From the NCBI RefSeq assembly GCF_001894925.1, contig NZ_BCXD01000019.1, positions 34,257 through 98,256 of the forward strand: 64,000 bases of DNA. Reading direction: 5' to 3'. This document shows, piece after piece, positions 52,171 through 61,428 of this stretch (position 1 is the first letter of the stretch; each line of letters begins with the position of its first letter). A program made the translations under genes and the position numbers. The stretch comes from Rhodococcus rhodnii NBRC 100604 (lineage in GTDB: Bacteria; Actinomycetota; Actinomycetes; Mycobacteriales; Mycobacteriaceae). The notes under the pieces are model-generated. The model searched no databases. It worked only from the letters and a program-made list of their open reading frames with translations, and was not told where the DNA came from.

Positions 52171-53583
52171 TCAACGGCCACCCGAGGTCTGCACCGAGCC
52201 GAGCGTGACATCGGCCGTCTGCTCGTTCGACCCGTTCGAGTCGGTGTAGGTGATCCGGACCGAATCGCCGGGTGCGTGCGAGCGCACCGCGGCGATGAGG
52301 GCGTCGCCGCTGTCGATCACGCGGTCGTCGACCCGGGTGATGACGGCTCCCTGCGGGATTCCGGCGTCCTCGGCGGCTCCACCTTCGGTCACCTCGGCGA
52401 CCTGTGCGCCGTCCACGTTGCCGACCGACGGGACCTGCACGCCGAGCACGGCCTGCGTCGCGGTGCCGGTGCGCGCGAGCTCGTCCGCGATCCGGCTCGC
52501 CTGGTCGACGGGGATCGCGAAGCCGAGGCCGATCGAGCCGCTCTGCCCGCCCATGGCGCCCCCGACCGTCGCGATCGCGGTGTTGATGCCGATGAGCTGA
52601 CCGTCCATGTTCACGAGCGCGCCACCGGAGTTGCCGGGGTTGATCGCCGCGTCGGTCTGGATCGCGTCGATCACCGTGTTCTGGTTGCCCGATTCACCAC
52701 TCGACGCGACGGGCCGGTTGAGCGACGACACGATGCCCTCGGTGACGGTTCCGGCGAGACCCAGCGGCGAGCCGACAGCAACGACCTGCTGTCCCACTTG
52801 CAGATTCGAGGAGGTGCCCAGTTCGATCGGCTGCAGATCGGTGCGCCCGTCCACCTTGATGACGGCGAGGTCGGAGACCGGATCGGCGCCGACGAGGGTC
52901 GCGTCGGCAGTCGTCCCGTCGGAGAACGCGACCCGCAGTGCCCCACCGTTCCCGGCGGCTCCCGCGACGTGATTGTTGGTGAGGATGAGCCCGTCGGAGG
53001 ACAGCACGACACCCGAGCCGTCGCCACCCTGACCACGGGCCGTGGCGATCTCGATCTTCACGACGCTCGGGACGACCTTGTCCGCGACCGCCTGCACCGA
53101 GCCGGCGGGGGCGTTGGCGGTCGGCTGCGCCGTCGCGCGATCCTGCTGCAGGGAGTTGGTGACGCCCGCATTCGACGAGTTCTGGCTGCCGTAGTAGCCG
53201 CCGACCGCTCCGCCGATTCCGCCCGAGACGAGGGCGAGCGCGACGGCGCCCGCGACGAGCGCCGTGCGACCCGGACGTCGCTGCTGCTGCGGACGATCGA
53301 TCACTGCGGTGTCGTGGCCGGACGGGCCGCCCGCGGTCGGCTGTCCCAGCTGACCGGGTGCGGGCTCGCCGTACCCGCCGTACTGCTGACCGCCCGGATA
53401 GGGGCCCGGCCCGTACGCGCCGGGATAGGGGCCCGGCTGGGGTGTGGTCGGGTGGGGCCTCGTGGCGTCGGGGCCGGGCTGCTGATCCGGACGTCCCTGC
53501 CACGGGTTGTGCTGCGAGTTGTCACCGGTGCGGCCGGTCCGGTCGTCGTCGCCGGACTGCTGTCCCTGTCGATCGTCGCTCAT
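52171..53583 (-). CDS. htrA: HtrA-like membrane serine protease (PepD type)
   Basis: 470-residue stress protease. A Gly/Pro/Tyr-rich cytosolic N terminus (about 1-105) leads to a membrane helix (TALVAGAVALALVSGGIGGA), then a trypsin-like domain with His in ILTNNHVAGAA, Asp in SDLAVIKVDG and Ser in INPGNSGGALV, and a C-terminal PDZ domain (AVITRVDDRVIDSGDALIAA). ATG 53583 has GAGGAAAG upstream. It degrades misfolded envelope proteins; in mycobacteria pepD belongs to the MprA/SigE regulon. An MprA-like box lies 75-91 bases upstream. Confidence 0.93.
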   Translation of the reverse strand: MSDDRQGQQSGDDDRTGRTGDNSQHNPWQGRPDQQPGPDATRPHPTTPQPGPYPGAYGPGPYPGGQQYGGYGEPAPGQLGQPTAGGPSGHDTAVIDRPQQQRRPGRTALVAGAVALALVSGGIGGAVGGYYGSQNSSNAGVTNSLQQDRATAQPTANAPAGSVQAVADKVVPSVVKIEIATARGQGGDGSGVVLSSDGLILTNNHVAGAAGNGGALRVAFSDGTTADATLVGADPVSDLAVIKVDGRTDLQPIELGTSSNLQVGQQVVAVGSPLGLAGTVTEGIVSSLNRPVASSGESGNQNTVIDAIQTDAAINPGNSGGALVNMDGQLIGINTAIATVGGAMGGQSGSIGLGFAIPVDQASRIADELARTGTATQAVLGVQVPSVGNVDGAQVAEVTEGGAAEDAGIPQGAVITRVDDRVIDSGDALIAAVRSHAPGDSVRITYTDSNGSNEQTADVTLGSVQTSGGR

Positions 53584-53657
53584 TGCATCACTTTCCTCGC
53601 TGACCGCGGGGCGTGCGCGAAGCGCTACCCCTTCCTCACCGACGATGCCGTGCCGGA

Positions 53658-53674
53658 CTGAGAGCGGCCTGAGA
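53658..53674 (-). promoter_or_regulatory. MprA-box-like direct repeat upstream of htrA
   Basis: TCTCAG-GCCGC-TCTCAG on the minus strand. The same hexamer pair with 5-base spacing occurs upstream of mprA (55897-55913). Confidence 0.7.
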
Positions 53675-53754
53675 TCCACCTTGTGGTTGCCCGATACTTC
53701 ACTCGTACCACCCGAAGGGGGCCCGGCGATACGGTCTCGCCCGGTCGCCGGAAC

Positions 53755-55191
53755 TCACTCGCGCGGCTCGCGCGACCCGGGCAGCACGATCCTGATGAGC
53801 GCTCCCCCACGCTCGGACTCCTCCGCGGTGATCGTGCCGCCGTGCTTGACGACGACCTGCCGCACGATCGCGAGCCCGAGACCCGAGCCGGGCATCGACC
53901 GCGACGCCGTCGACCGGTAGAAGCGGTCGAACACGAGCCGCCGATCGTCCTCGGGGATACCGGGGCCGGCGTCGTCGACGGAGAGTTCGAGCAGCCCGTT
54001 GCCGAGGTCGCGCATCGCGACGCGGACCTGCGAATCGGGCGGACTCCACTTCGCTGCGTTGTCGAGGACGTTGAGCACGGCCCGCGCGAGCCCGGCCTGG
54101 TCGCCGTAGACGAACCACGGCGTCCGGATCTCGGCGAAGTCCACGTCACCGCGACGACGTCGTGCGCGTTCGAGCGACCTGTCGACGACGTCGGCGAGGT
54201 CGACCAGCTCGTACACGGTCTCGGGGGCGTCCTCGCGCGCGAGATCGACGAGGTCGCCGACGAGCGTCGAGAGTTCCTCGATCTGCGCCATGACGTCGGC
54301 GCGCAGTTCCGCCATGTCCTCGTCGGGGACGTGCGGCGCGCCGGGTCTGCTCGACGCGATGAGCAGTTCCATGTTGGTGCGCAGCGACGTCAGCGGCGTC
54401 TTGAGTTCGTGGCCCGCGTCCGCGACGAGCCGGCTCTGCCGTTCGCGCGACTCCGCGAGCGCACGCAGCATCGTGTTGAACGACTCGGTCAGCCGGGCGA
54501 GTTCGTCGTTGCCGGTGACGGGGATCGGGGTCAGATCGTCCGTCCGTGCGACGCGCTCGGTGGCCTCGGTGAGTCGTGCGATCGGCCGGAGCCCGGTGCG
54601 GCCGACGGCCGTACCGGCCACGGCGGCGAGGACGACACCGCACCCGCCGACGACGAAGAGCACCCACGCGAGCCGGTCGAGGACGCCGCGGGTCGGTTCG
54701 AGCCGCTGCGCGATCACGACGGTGCTGCCGTTCGCCATGTGCTCGGCGAGGACTCGCCGGTTGTCGACGGTGCGCAGCGAGGTCGCGGCGCCACCCGCCG
54801 CCGCGGCGCCGAGCTCGGGGGCGCCGATCGGGACGTACGATCCGGGGGGCGTGTACGTGTCGAGGTTGGGGAAGACGAGTGCGACGCTGACGTCCTCGGT
54901 GTAGAGCGTCGCACCGGCGATGTAGCGCGGGTCGAACGTCACGAGGTTGGAGTCGATCAGCGCGGCTGCGCGGCTGCGCAGCTGGTTGTCGACGTCCGCG
55001 TAGAGCGCCCGCGAGACGACTGCGTACGCCGCGATCGCCATGACGGCGACGGCGATCGCAACCACCGAGGCCGCGAGCAGCGTCACACGCCAGCGCAGCG
55101 ACACCGATCGCGTCAGCGGCATCGGCGGCCGCATCGCGGTGTCGTCGACCGGACGCCGCGCGTGCGGCGCGACCGGTGGGTCGACCGTCAC
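53755..55191 (-). CDS. mprB: MprB-like sensor histidine kinase
   Basis: 478-residue membrane kinase. Two helices ([20 protein letters not shown] and [20 protein letters not shown]) bracket an extracytoplasmic sensor of about 120 residues. HAMP, then the phospho-His in [20 protein letters not shown] box [12 protein letters not shown] boxes [11 protein letters not shown] and GSGLGLAIV. The GTG at 55191 overlaps the mprA stop (GTGA). MprB senses envelope stress and phosphorylates MprA. Confidence 0.93.
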   Translation of the reverse strand: MTVDPPVAPHARRPVDDTAMRPPMPLTRSVSLRWRVTLLAASVVAIAVAVMAIAAYAVVSRALYADVDNQLRSRAAALIDSNLVTFDPRYIAGATLYTEDVSVALVFPNLDTYTPPGSYVPIGAPELGAAAAGGAATSLRTVDNRRVLAEHMANGSTVVIAQRLEPTRGVLDRLAWVLFVVGGCGVVLAAVAGTAVGRTGLRPIARLTEATERVARTDDLTPIPVTGNDELARLTESFNTMLRALAESRERQSRLVADAGHELKTPLTSLRTNMELLIASSRPGAPHVPDEDMAELRADVMAQIEELSTLVGDLVDLAREDAPETVYELVDLADVVDRSLERARRRRGDVDFAEIRTPWFVYGDQAGLARAVLNVLDNAAKWSPPDSQVRVAMRDLGNGLLELSVDDAGPGIPEDDRRLVFDRFYRSTASRSMPGSGLGLAIVRQVVVKHGGTITAEESERGGALIRIVLPGSREPRE

Positions 55192-55874
55192 GGGGGCGTC
55201 TCGCGCAGGACGTAGCCGACGCCTCTGACGGTGTGGATCAACCGCGGCTCCCCCTCCGCCTCGGTCTTGCGGCGCAGGTAGCCGACGTACACCTCGAGGG
55301 CGTTGCCGGACGTGGGGAAGTCGTAGCCCCACACCTCCTCGAGGATGCGGCTCCGCGTCAGCACCCGCCTCGGGTTCGCCATGAGCATCTCGAGCAACGA
55401 GAACTCGGTGCGCGTGAGGCTGATGCCGCGCTCGCCGCGCATGACCTCGCGCGTCATCGGGTCGAGGGTGAGGTCCTCGAACTCGAGCTTCTCGGAGTCC
55501 TCGTCGGGGTCGGGTGCGGCACGGCGCAACAGCGCACGCAGCCGTGCGAGCAGCTCTTCGAGCGCGAAGGGCTTGGGCAGGTAGTCGTCGGCTCCCGCGT
55601 CGAGTCCCGCGACGCGCTCGGACACCGAATCACGGGCGGTGAGGACGAGAATCGGAAGGTCGTCGCCCGTGCTGCGCAACCGGCGGCACACCTCGAGGCC
55701 GTCGAGCCGCGGCATCATGACGTCGAGGACGACTGCGTCGGGACGCGCGTCCGCGATGTGACCGAGTGCGTCCATACCGTCCACCGCGAGATCGACGGAA
55801 TACCCGTTGAAGCTGAGCGATCGTCGCAGCGACTCCCGCACGGCACGATCGTCGTCGACCACCAGTATGCGCAT
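55188..55874 (-). CDS. mprA: MprA-like response regulator
   Basis: 228-residue OmpR-class regulator. Receiver domain with acidic pocket [19 protein letters not shown], phospho-Asp in [14 protein letters not shown] and Lys in [14 protein letters not shown]; winged-helix DNA-binding domain with [20 protein letters not shown] and [20 protein letters not shown]. Its own promoter region carries the TCTCAG repeat pair, fitting autoregulation. Order mprA-mprB-htrA-moaB is as in mycobacteria. Confidence 0.95.
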   Translation of the reverse strand: MRILVVDDDRAVRESLRRSLSFNGYSVDLAVDGMDALGHIADARPDAVVLDVMMPRLDGLEVCRRLRSTGDDLPILVLTARDSVSERVAGLDAGADDYLPKPFALEELLARLRALLRRAAPDPDEDSEKLEFEDLTLDPMTREVMRGERGISLTRTEFSLLEMLMANPRRVLTRSRILEEVWGYDFPTSGNALEVYVGYLRRKTEAEGEPRLIHTVRGVGYVLRETPP

Positions 55875-55896
55875 ACCACCAGTCTGGCCCGGCGAA

Positions 55897-55913
55897 CTGA
55901 GATCGTCCTGAGA
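55897..55913 (-). promoter_or_regulatory. MprA-box-like direct repeat upstream of mprA
   Basis: TCTCAG-GACGA-TCTCAG on the minus strand, 22 bases from the mprA ATG. Identical hexamers and spacing to the copy upstream of htrA. Confidence 0.75.
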
Positions 55914-55944
55914 AGGGTGCTGCCCGGGGCTCGGGACCGGGTCG

Positions 55945-56550
55945 CTACTCGATCCGGGGAGTCGGCAGGCCCCATCCCCGCCAGAGCGAGACGACGCGGA
56001 GCACGAACGCGAACGTCGTCGCGACGACGAGGGCGAGGTTCGTCGACAGGCCCACGTGGACGACGACCCCGACGAGGGCTGCGGCCAACAGGGCGGGGAC
56101 GGCGTAGAACTCGCGCTGGAGCAGCAGCGGAACCTCGTTGACGAGGACGTCGCGGATGACGCCGCCGCCGATCGCCGTCGTCCCGCCGACGAGCGCCGCT
56201 GCGAGTGGCCCCGCGCCGTGCTCGAGGGCGACGACGGCGCCGGTACTGGCGAACAGTCCCATGCCGAGCGCGTCGAGGACGAGGATCTGCCGCCGCAACC
56301 GCATGACGACGGCGTGGACGAACACGACGACGAACGACACCCCGAAGGCGGTGCCGAGGTTCACGGGGTTCACGAGCGAGGTCGGGGGATGCACGCCGAG
56401 CAGCAGGTCGCGGACGACGCCACCACCGAGGGCGGTGAACATGCCCATCACGCACACGCCGAAGACGTCGAGCCGCTTCGTGACGCCCACCAGCGCGCCC
56501 GACGCCGCGAAGGTGCCGATGCCGATCAGTTCGAGGATGCGCAGCAACAC
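55945..56550 (-). CDS. TRIC-type cation channel family protein
   Basis: 201-residue membrane protein with two repeats of three helices plus one. Family motifs: [20 protein letters not shown] (repeat 1), [29 protein letters not shown] [20 protein letters not shown] (repeat 2), and [20 protein letters not shown]. Prokaryotic TRIC proteins conduct potassium. It is 27 bases after the alpha/beta hydrolase gene on the same strand and may belong to the MRF-L31-L32 transcript. Confidence 0.9.
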   Translation of the reverse strand: MLLRILELIGIGTFAASGALVGVTKRLDVFGVCVMGMFTALGGGVVRDLLLGVHPPTSLVNPVNLGTAFGVSFVVVFVHAVVMRLRRQILVLDALGMGLFASTGAVVALEHGAGPLAAALVGGTTAIGGGVIRDVLVNEVPLLLQREFYAVPALLAAALVGVVVHVGLSTNLALVVATTFAFVLRVVSLWRGWGLPTPRIE

Positions 56551-56577
56551 CGGATCAGCATGGCACCGGGACGCCCG

Positions 56578-57435
56578 TCAGGGGCCGGGTGCGCTCCCGA
56601 GCACGAACTCGCGCAGGACGGCGGCGAACTCGTCGGGCCGGTCCTCCGGGATCAGCGTCCGCGACTCCTCGATCTCGACGAGGGTCGCGTTCGGGAGGAT
56701 CTCCGCGAGCCTGCGGCCGTGGTCGCCCGGCATCATGAGGTCGTCGCGCGCCCACACGACGAGCGCGGGCCGCTCGAAGCCACGGAGCGCTTCGCTCCAG
56801 TCGAGTGCGACGCGCCGCGGCGGCGCTCCCGTCGCGAAGGCGCGCATGTCGGCCCGGACGCCCGCGTCACGGACCGCCGGATCGAACCACGAGTCGAGCA
56901 CGTCCTCGGGGATGCGGGCGTGGCACATCGCGCCGTACCCCTTGCTGCCGTGACGGAGCAGGCGGGTGCGCATTGCCTGGGCGAGCAGCCAGGCGCCGCC
57001 CGGCACGCGCGCGAGTGCCGCCGGGGGCCGGGCCGGCGGCGGCGGGAAGTTGTCGAACGCCTCGCACGCGGCGAACACGAGCCGGCCGACCCGCTCGTCG
57101 CGGCCGAAGGCGACGAAGAACTGCGGCCCGCCCCAGTCGTTCATGACGAGCGTGACGTCGCGGAGATCGAGCGCGTCGAGGAAGTCGGCGACGATCATCG
57201 CCTGCCCGCGCTGCGAGAGGTCGGTGCCGCGGCGCATCGCGGTGCGGTGGGCACCGAGCGGGAACGTGGGCGCGATGCACCGGAGGTCGTCGAGCAGCGG
57301 GATCACCTTGCGCCACTGGAGGTGGTTCATCGGGAAGCCGTGGGAGAGCACCACCACCGGACCCGATCCACCTGTGTCGAGGTAGTCGATCGGGCCGGCG
57401 GCGAGCTCCACGGTCGACATCGTCGGATCCGGCAT
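56578..57435 (-). CDS. Alpha/beta hydrolase with Asp nucleophile (epoxide hydrolase / dehalogenase-like)
   Basis: 285-residue hydrolase. Oxyanion block VVVLSHGFPMNHLQWRKVIP near residue 24, nucleophile elbow VTLVMNDWGGPQFFVAFG (Asp in NDWGG rather than Ser), cap region rich in Pro (FPPPPARPPAALARVPG), and acid region ALVVWARDDLMMPGDHG. The Asp nucleophile points to haloalkane dehalogenase or epoxide hydrolase chemistry. The ATG is two bases after the rpmF stop, so it is tightly coupled to the alternative ribosomal protein genes. Confidence 0.85.
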   Translation of the reverse strand: MPDPTMSTVELAAGPIDYLDTGGSGPVVVLSHGFPMNHLQWRKVIPLLDDLRCIAPTFPLGAHRTAMRRGTDLSQRGQAMIVADFLDALDLRDVTLVMNDWGGPQFFVAFGRDERVGRLVFAACEAFDNFPPPPARPPAALARVPGGAWLLAQAMRTRLLRHGSKGYGAMCHARIPEDVLDSWFDPAVRDAGVRADMRAFATGAPPRRVALDWSEALRGFERPALVVWARDDLMMPGDHGRRLAEILPNATLVEIEESRTLIPEDRPDEFAAVLREFVLGSAPGP

Positions 57436-57437
57436 CG

Positions 57438-57611
57438 TCAGATCTGCTCGGGATCGACCATTCCGAGTTTCACTGCCTTGACGAGGCGCCGCGGGACACG
57501 GTGGCGGACGCCGCCGACGGTGACCTCGACGAGGTCCGGCGGCGTCGCCTTCCACTGCGAGCGGCGGCTGCGGGTGTTCGACCGCGACATTCTGCGTTTC
57601 GGGACTGCCAT
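57438..57611 (-). CDS. rpmF: 50S ribosomal protein L32
   Basis: 57 residues starting [20 protein letters not shown] with [19 protein letters not shown] at the end. It has no cysteine, so it is a zinc-free L32. In mycobacteria rpmF lies close to mprA as here. It is 30 bases after rpmE2 and two bases before the alpha/beta hydrolase ATG, within the leftward zinc-related unit. Confidence 0.93.
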   Translation of the reverse strand: MAVPKRRMSRSNTRSRRSQWKATPPDLVEVTVGGVRHRVPRRLVKAVKLGMVDPEQI

Positions 57612-57641
57612 GACGTCAACTCTCTCTTCGGTGGGGCACGT

Positions 57642-57893
57642 TCATCGGGTCCGCTTGCCGTACCTGCGCTCGAACTTCTCGACGCGGCCCGCGGTGTCGA
57701 CGAGGCGCTGCGTGCCCGTCCAGAACGGGTGCGAGTCGCTCGACACGTCCACGACGACGAGGGGATACGTGGCGCCGTCGTCCCACGTCACCGTGCGATC
57801 GCTCGTGACGGTCGACCGGGTGAGGAACGCCGCGCCGGTGTTCGCGTCGCGGAAGACCACGGGGTGGTAGTCGGGGTGCAGGTTCTTCTTCAT
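57642..57893 (-). CDS. rpmE2: 50S ribosomal protein L31, type B (zinc-free)
   Basis: 83 residues, [20 protein letters not shown] and [20 protein letters not shown], with ERRYGKR at the end. It has no CxxC pair, so it is the paralogue made under zinc shortage to release zinc from the normal L31. Its ATG overlaps the MRF gene stop by four bases, so it should be in the same Zur-controlled mRNA. Confidence 0.95.
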   Translation of the reverse strand: MKKNLHPDYHPVVFRDANTGAAFLTRSTVTSDRTVTWDDGATYPLVVVDVSSDSHPFWTGTQRLVDTAGRVEKFERRYGKRTR

Positions 57894-59143
57894 GGATTCT
57901 CCTGATCGTGGGCGGTGTTGTCGCCGGATTCGGCGAACGGGGTGCGGGTGTCGCCGCACGGATCGCTGTGGAACGCGCCGAAGGGGTCCGGCCATTCCCG
58001 GTGGCCGTCGACGTCGGCCCATTCGCCGTCGGTGACGAGTGCCCACCGCAGGGTGCGGTCGATCTCGCTGCGGTCGGCGCCGCAGGCGAGGACGACGAGG
58101 CTGCTGTGGCGGTCCCCGCGGTCGTCGTCCCACGCGAGGGCGGCGAGGGCGCGCCGTTCGGGTGACGCCTCCTCCTGTTCGGTCGGCGTCATCGCCGCGA
58201 GCCATGTGCCCGCGAGCGCGACGCGCAGCCCGCCGCCGGCGGATTCGAGCCACAGCGCGGTGTCGGGTTGCGTCACGAGCCACACTCGCCCGCGGGCCTG
58301 GACGACGCCGTCGAAGAGGACGTCGAGCGCGTCGTGCAGGCGTTCGGGGTGGAACGGGCGGTCGGCCGAGAACTCGAACAGCTCGACGCCGAGGTCGTCG
58401 CCCAGCGGCGGCTGGCCCCGCAGCAGGGCGTCGAACGGCTCGGGGGCGCGGCCGCGCAGTGCGGTCTTCGGGACGAGCCGCAGGAGCCGTTCGGCGTCGT
58501 CGGGCACTCCCCACGAGATCGGGGCGCCCGGGGCGAGCCGCCGCAGCACCGCGTGGAGCCGGGCGTGGGCGTATCCGTCGGTGCCGTGTCCGGCGACGAC
58601 GAGTGCGTCGGCGATCGCGACCTGCCCGACGGCGAGCTGGGCGACGGTGCGGTCGTCACCGTCGCTCAAAACCTCGTCGCCGAGTGCGTCGCGAAGCCAG
58701 GTCTCGGCGTCGAGGCACGTCACGACGGCCTCGATGCGCACGTCGCCGGAGGCGGGTCCGTCGGTGTGCCCGGCGACGCCCTCGACGATGACGTGCTCGA
58801 TCGCCCAGCACACGGCCTCGGCCTCGAACCGCGAGTCGAGGTGCAGCACGATCCGGTCGACGTTGCTGCGCCGATGCAGTCGGCAGAGCAGCGGGAGCAG
58901 GTCTTCGCGGAGCGTGCACGACGCGCAGGCGTGGGCGAGTTCGAGGATCTCGAGCCGAACGTGGGGGGTGCCGTCGTCGGAGGTCGTGAGCGATCGGGCG
59001 ACGACGCCCTGCCCGAGTCCCCCGAGGTCGTGGTGGACGAGGACGGTGCCGGGCGCGAGCAGACCGTCCGCGACGTCCTCGGCGGGGCCCGCGGCGCCGG
59101 CGACGAGGACGACGGGGGTCCGCCGGTCGATGTGCTGTGCCAT
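57890..59143 (-). CDS. mrf: MRF-type CobW/COG0523 protein, ribosome hibernation factor recruiter
   Basis: 417 residues, similar throughout to mycobacterial MRF, which brings the hibernation factor to zinc-starved ribosomes. Family blocks: [20 protein letters not shown] where COG0523 proteins have the Walker A loop, [20 protein letters not shown] with Cys73 and Cys76, [20 protein letters not shown], and a C-terminal half with [20 protein letters not shown] and [20 protein letters not shown]. The GKT of a normal P-loop is absent, so GTPase action is doubtful. AAGGAG precedes ATG 59143. Two Zur-like boxes lie upstream. Confidence 0.9.
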   Translation of the reverse strand: MAQHIDRRTPVVLVAGAAGPAEDVADGLLAPGTVLVHHDLGGLGQGVVARSLTTSDDGTPHVRLEILELAHACASCTLREDLLPLLCRLHRRSNVDRIVLHLDSRFEAEAVCWAIEHVIVEGVAGHTDGPASGDVRIEAVVTCLDAETWLRDALGDEVLSDGDDRTVAQLAVGQVAIADALVVAGHGTDGYAHARLHAVLRRLAPGAPISWGVPDDAERLLRLVPKTALRGRAPEPFDALLRGQPPLGDDLGVELFEFSADRPFHPERLHDALDVLFDGVVQARGRVWLVTQPDTALWLESAGGGLRVALAGTWLAAMTPTEQEEASPERRALAALAWDDDRGDRHSSLVVLACGADRSEIDRTLRWALVTDGEWADVDGHREWPDPFGAFHSDPCGDTRTPFAESGDNTAHDQENP

Positions 59144-59155
59144 CGCACTCCTTCT

Positions 59156-59170
59156 CGACAATGATTTTCA
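59156..59170. promoter_or_regulatory. Zur box 1 (near mrf)
   Basis: CGACAATGATTTTCA matches 13 of 15 bases of the actinobacterial Zur pattern TGAAAATGATTTTCA. Located 13 bases upstream of the mrf ATG; binding would block that promoter when zinc is plentiful. Confidence 0.75.
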
Positions 59171-59210
59171 AAATGTCGGCGACGACGTTACAGTGCGAGG
59201 ACGGCATTGT

Positions 59211-59225
59211 CGAAAACGATTGCCA
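59211..59225. promoter_or_regulatory. Zur box 2 (near rpmB2)
   Basis: CGAAAACGATTGCCA matches 11 of 15 bases of the Zur pattern. Located 44-58 bases before the GTG of the L28 gene. Confidence 0.65.
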
Positions 59226-59268
59226 TTACCGCAAGAGCTCTCCCCCCGACGACGAAAAGAGGACACTG

Positions 59269-59505
59269 GTGTCAGCGCACTGTCAGGTCACCGGACGCCG
59301 CCCCGGCTTCGGCAAGACCGTGTCGCACTCCCACAAGCGCAGCAGCCGGCGCTGGGAGCCGAACATCCAGAAGAAGACCTACTACGCGCCCGGCGAGGGG
59401 CGCCGCGTCACCCTGACGCTCTCGGCGAAGGGCATCAAGACCGTCGACCGAGACGGCATCGACGCGGTCCTCGCACGACTGCGGGCACGTGGAGAGAAGT
59501 ACTGA
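59269..59505 (+). CDS. rpmB2: 50S ribosomal protein L28 paralogue (zinc-free)
   Basis: 78 residues: [38 protein letters not shown], and [18 protein letters not shown]. The only cysteine is the one near the N terminus; the four-Cys zinc site of the standard form is missing. AAGAGGA precedes the GTG at 59269. An upstream in-frame start would run through the Zur boxes and is unlikely. First gene of the alternative ribosomal protein operon L28-L33-S14-S18. Confidence 0.93.
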   Translation: MSAHCQVTGRRPGFGKTVSHSHKRSSRRWEPNIQKKTYYAPGEGRRVTLTLSAKGIKTVDRDGIDAVLARLRARGEKY

Positions 59506-59506
59506 C

Positions 59507-59671
59507 ATGCCACGCAACGACATCCGCCCGATCATCAAGCTCAAGTCGACCGCCGGCACCGGGTACACGTACGTGACCCGGAAGAACCGCCGCAACGACC
59601 CCGACCGGATCGTCATGAAGAAGTACGACCCGGTCGTGCGCAAACACGTCGACTTCCGCGAAGAGAAGTAG
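59507..59671 (+). CDS. rpmG2: 50S ribosomal protein L33 paralogue (zinc-free)
   Basis: 54 residues, [20 protein letters not shown] and [20 protein letters not shown], without cysteine. Starts one base after the L28 stop. It replaces the zinc-binding L33 under zinc shortage. Confidence 0.94.
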   Translation: MPRNDIRPIIKLKSTAGTGYTYVTRKNRRNDPDRIVMKKYDPVVRKHVDFREEK

Positions 59672-59681
59672 AAGGACACCC

Positions 59682-59987
59682 GTGGCCAAGAAGTCCAAGA
59701 TCGCCAAGAACGAGCAGCGCAAGGTGATCGTCGCCCGGCACGCCGAGAAGCGCACCGAGCTCAAGGAACTGATCCGCCGCCCCTCGACGCCGGACGCCGA
59801 ACGGGCGGCCGCACAGGCCGCACTGCAGCGACTGCCCCGCGATGCGAGTCCGGTACGATTGCGTAATCGAGACGCTGCGGATGGACGTCCGCGCGGCCAC
59901 CTCCGCAAATTCGGGCTCTCTCGCGTGCGGGTACGCGAGCTCGCTCACCGTGGAGAGCTGCCTGGCGTACACAAGTCGAGCTGGTAA
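59682..59987 (+). CDS. rpsN2: 30S ribosomal protein S14 paralogue (zinc-free, long form)
   Basis: 101 residues, [20 protein letters not shown] through [20 protein letters not shown] and PGVHKSSW. This is the long S14 without the CxxC-x12-CxxC site of the short zinc form. GTG start 10 bases after L33. Confidence 0.95.
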   Translation: MAKKSKIAKNEQRKVIVARHAEKRTELKELIRRPSTPDAERAAAQAALQRLPRDASPVRLRNRDAADGRPRGHLRKFGLSRVRVRELAHRGELPGVHKSSW

Positions 59988-59998
59988 AGGAAGCGAAG

Positions 59999-60250
59999 AT
60001 GGCAGTCAAGCGATCGTCGAAGAAGCCGCGCCCGGTCGAGGGCCGCAAGCCCAAGAAGAACCCGCTGTTCGCGGCGAAGATCGAGTACGTCGACTACAAG
60101 GACGTCAACCTGCTGCGCACGTTCATCTCCGACCGCGGCAAGATCCGCAGCCGCCGCGTCACCGGCCTGACCCCGCAGCAGCAGCGTCAGGTCGCCGTCG
60201 CCGTGAAGAACGCGCGCGAGATGGCGCTGCTCCCCTTCACGAGCCGGTAA
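59999..60250 (+). CDS. rpsR2: 30S ribosomal protein S18 paralogue
   Basis: 83 residues, [40 protein letters not shown], and [20 protein letters not shown]. No cysteine. AAAGGAAG lies upstream of the ATG. Last gene of the four-gene unit, followed by a terminator hairpin. Confidence 0.95.
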   Translation: MAVKRSSKKPRPVEGRKPKKNPLFAAKIEYVDYKDVNLLRTFISDRGKIRSRRVTGLTPQQQRQVAVAVKNAREMALLPFTSR

Positions 60251-60265
60251 CCACACCCGCACCGA

Positions 60266-60296
60266 GGCCGCCCGCGAGCACTGCTCGCGGGCGGCC
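60266..60296 (+). terminator. Terminator after rpsR2
   Basis: 13-base-pair perfect stem (GGCCGCCCGCGAG with CTCGCGGGCGGCC), CACTG loop, 15 bases past the stop, followed by TTCGTCG. Confidence 0.85.
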
Positions 60297-60481
60297 TTCG
60301 TCGTGTCGGCGGTTCGTCGACACGACTCTGGCGGCGGTCCGGTGAACCCCCACGCTCCCCGTCTCGTGCTCACGCTCCCTCACCAGGGTCAGCGGGAGCG
60401 CGAATCGGGGAGCGTGGCGGCAGAGCGTAGCCTCGTTGCTCGGCGAAATCCGCCATCTGCGATCGCGAGGAACGGTGACCG

Positions 60482-61408
60482 GTGTCCGGGGTGTTGTCGG
60501 GATTCGCCGTCGTCTTCGTGGTGGTCGGCATCGGCTATCTGCTCGCACGTCGCGGGACGCTCGGCGCCGAGGGTGAGACCGTCCTCGGACGGCTCGTGTT
60601 CTTCGTCGCGATGCCGGCGCTGCTGTTCGATTCGCTCGCGACGGCCGATCTGTCGGTCGTCTTCTCCGCGACGCTGGCGGTCTCGGCCGCGACGGCGTTC
60701 GCCGTCGGTATCTGCTATCTGATCGTCGCGCGGCTCTGGCTGCGCCGCCCGATCCCGGAGCTGACGATCGGCGCACTGTCGTCGTCGTACGTGAACTCGG
60801 CGAACCTCGGCATTCCGATCGCCGTGTTCGTCCTGGGCGACGCGTCGTTCGTCGTCCCGCTGCTGCTGTTCCAGATCGTTCTGTACTCGCCGCTCGCCCT
60901 GACAGTCCTCGACATCACGACGATGCGCTCGGACGCCTCGCGCTTCGAGACGATGACGGCGCCGCTGCGCAATCCGATGGTGCTCGCGGGTGCCGCGGGC
61001 CTCGCCGTGGCGGTGAGCGGGTGGACTCCCCCGGAGGTCGCGCTGCAGCCGTTCCGGCTGCTCGGTGGCGCGTCGGTGCCGGGCGCTCTGCTCGCGTTCG
61101 GGATCTCGCTGTACGGGGTGCGCGTACTGCAGCGCGGAGCGAGTCCGCGCCGCGACGTCGCACTCGCGTCCGTGCTCAAGATCGTGGTGCAGCCGCTGCT
61201 GGCGTACGCGATGGCGCACTGGGTGCTGGGCATCGACGGCCACGAACTGCTCGCGATCGTGGTGGTCGCGACGCTGCCCACCGCGCAGAACGTCTTCGTG
61301 TACGCCGCGCGCTACGGCCGCGGGACGGTCCTCGCCCGCGACAGCGCGTTCGTCACGACGCTCGCGTCGATTCCCGCGATAGCACTGGTTGCGGCGCTTC
61401 TGGCGTGA
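60482..61408 (+). CDS. AEC family transporter
   Basis: 308-residue membrane protein of the auxin efflux carrier family with ten hydrophobic segments in two halves: SGFAVVFVVVGIGYLLARRG at the start, SSSYVNSANLGIPIAVFVLG in the middle (the conserved NxxNxGxP unwound region) and VVVATLPTAQNVFVYAARYG near the end. AECs often export malonate, malate or other carboxylates, but substrate cannot be told here. GAGGAACGG precedes the GTG. Confidence 0.9.
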   Translation: MSGVLSGFAVVFVVVGIGYLLARRGTLGAEGETVLGRLVFFVAMPALLFDSLATADLSVVFSATLAVSAATAFAVGICYLIVARLWLRRPIPELTIGALSSSYVNSANLGIPIAVFVLGDASFVVPLLLFQIVLYSPLALTVLDITTMRSDASRFETMTAPLRNPMVLAGAAGLAVAVSGWTPPEVALQPFRLLGGASVPGALLAFGISLYGVRVLQRGASPRRDVALASVLKIVVQPLLAYAMAHWVLGIDGHELLAIVVVATLPTAQNVFVYAARYGRGTVLARDSAFVTTLASIPAIALVAALLA

Positions 61409-61415
61409 CACGCGT

Positions 61416-61421
61416 TACGGT
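61416..61421 (+). promoter_or_regulatory. -10 element of the lipoprotein gene
   Basis: TACGGT ending 7 bases before the ATG at 61429, just past the AEC stop; leaderless-type. Confidence 0.4.
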
Positions 61422-61428
61422 GGCAGGT

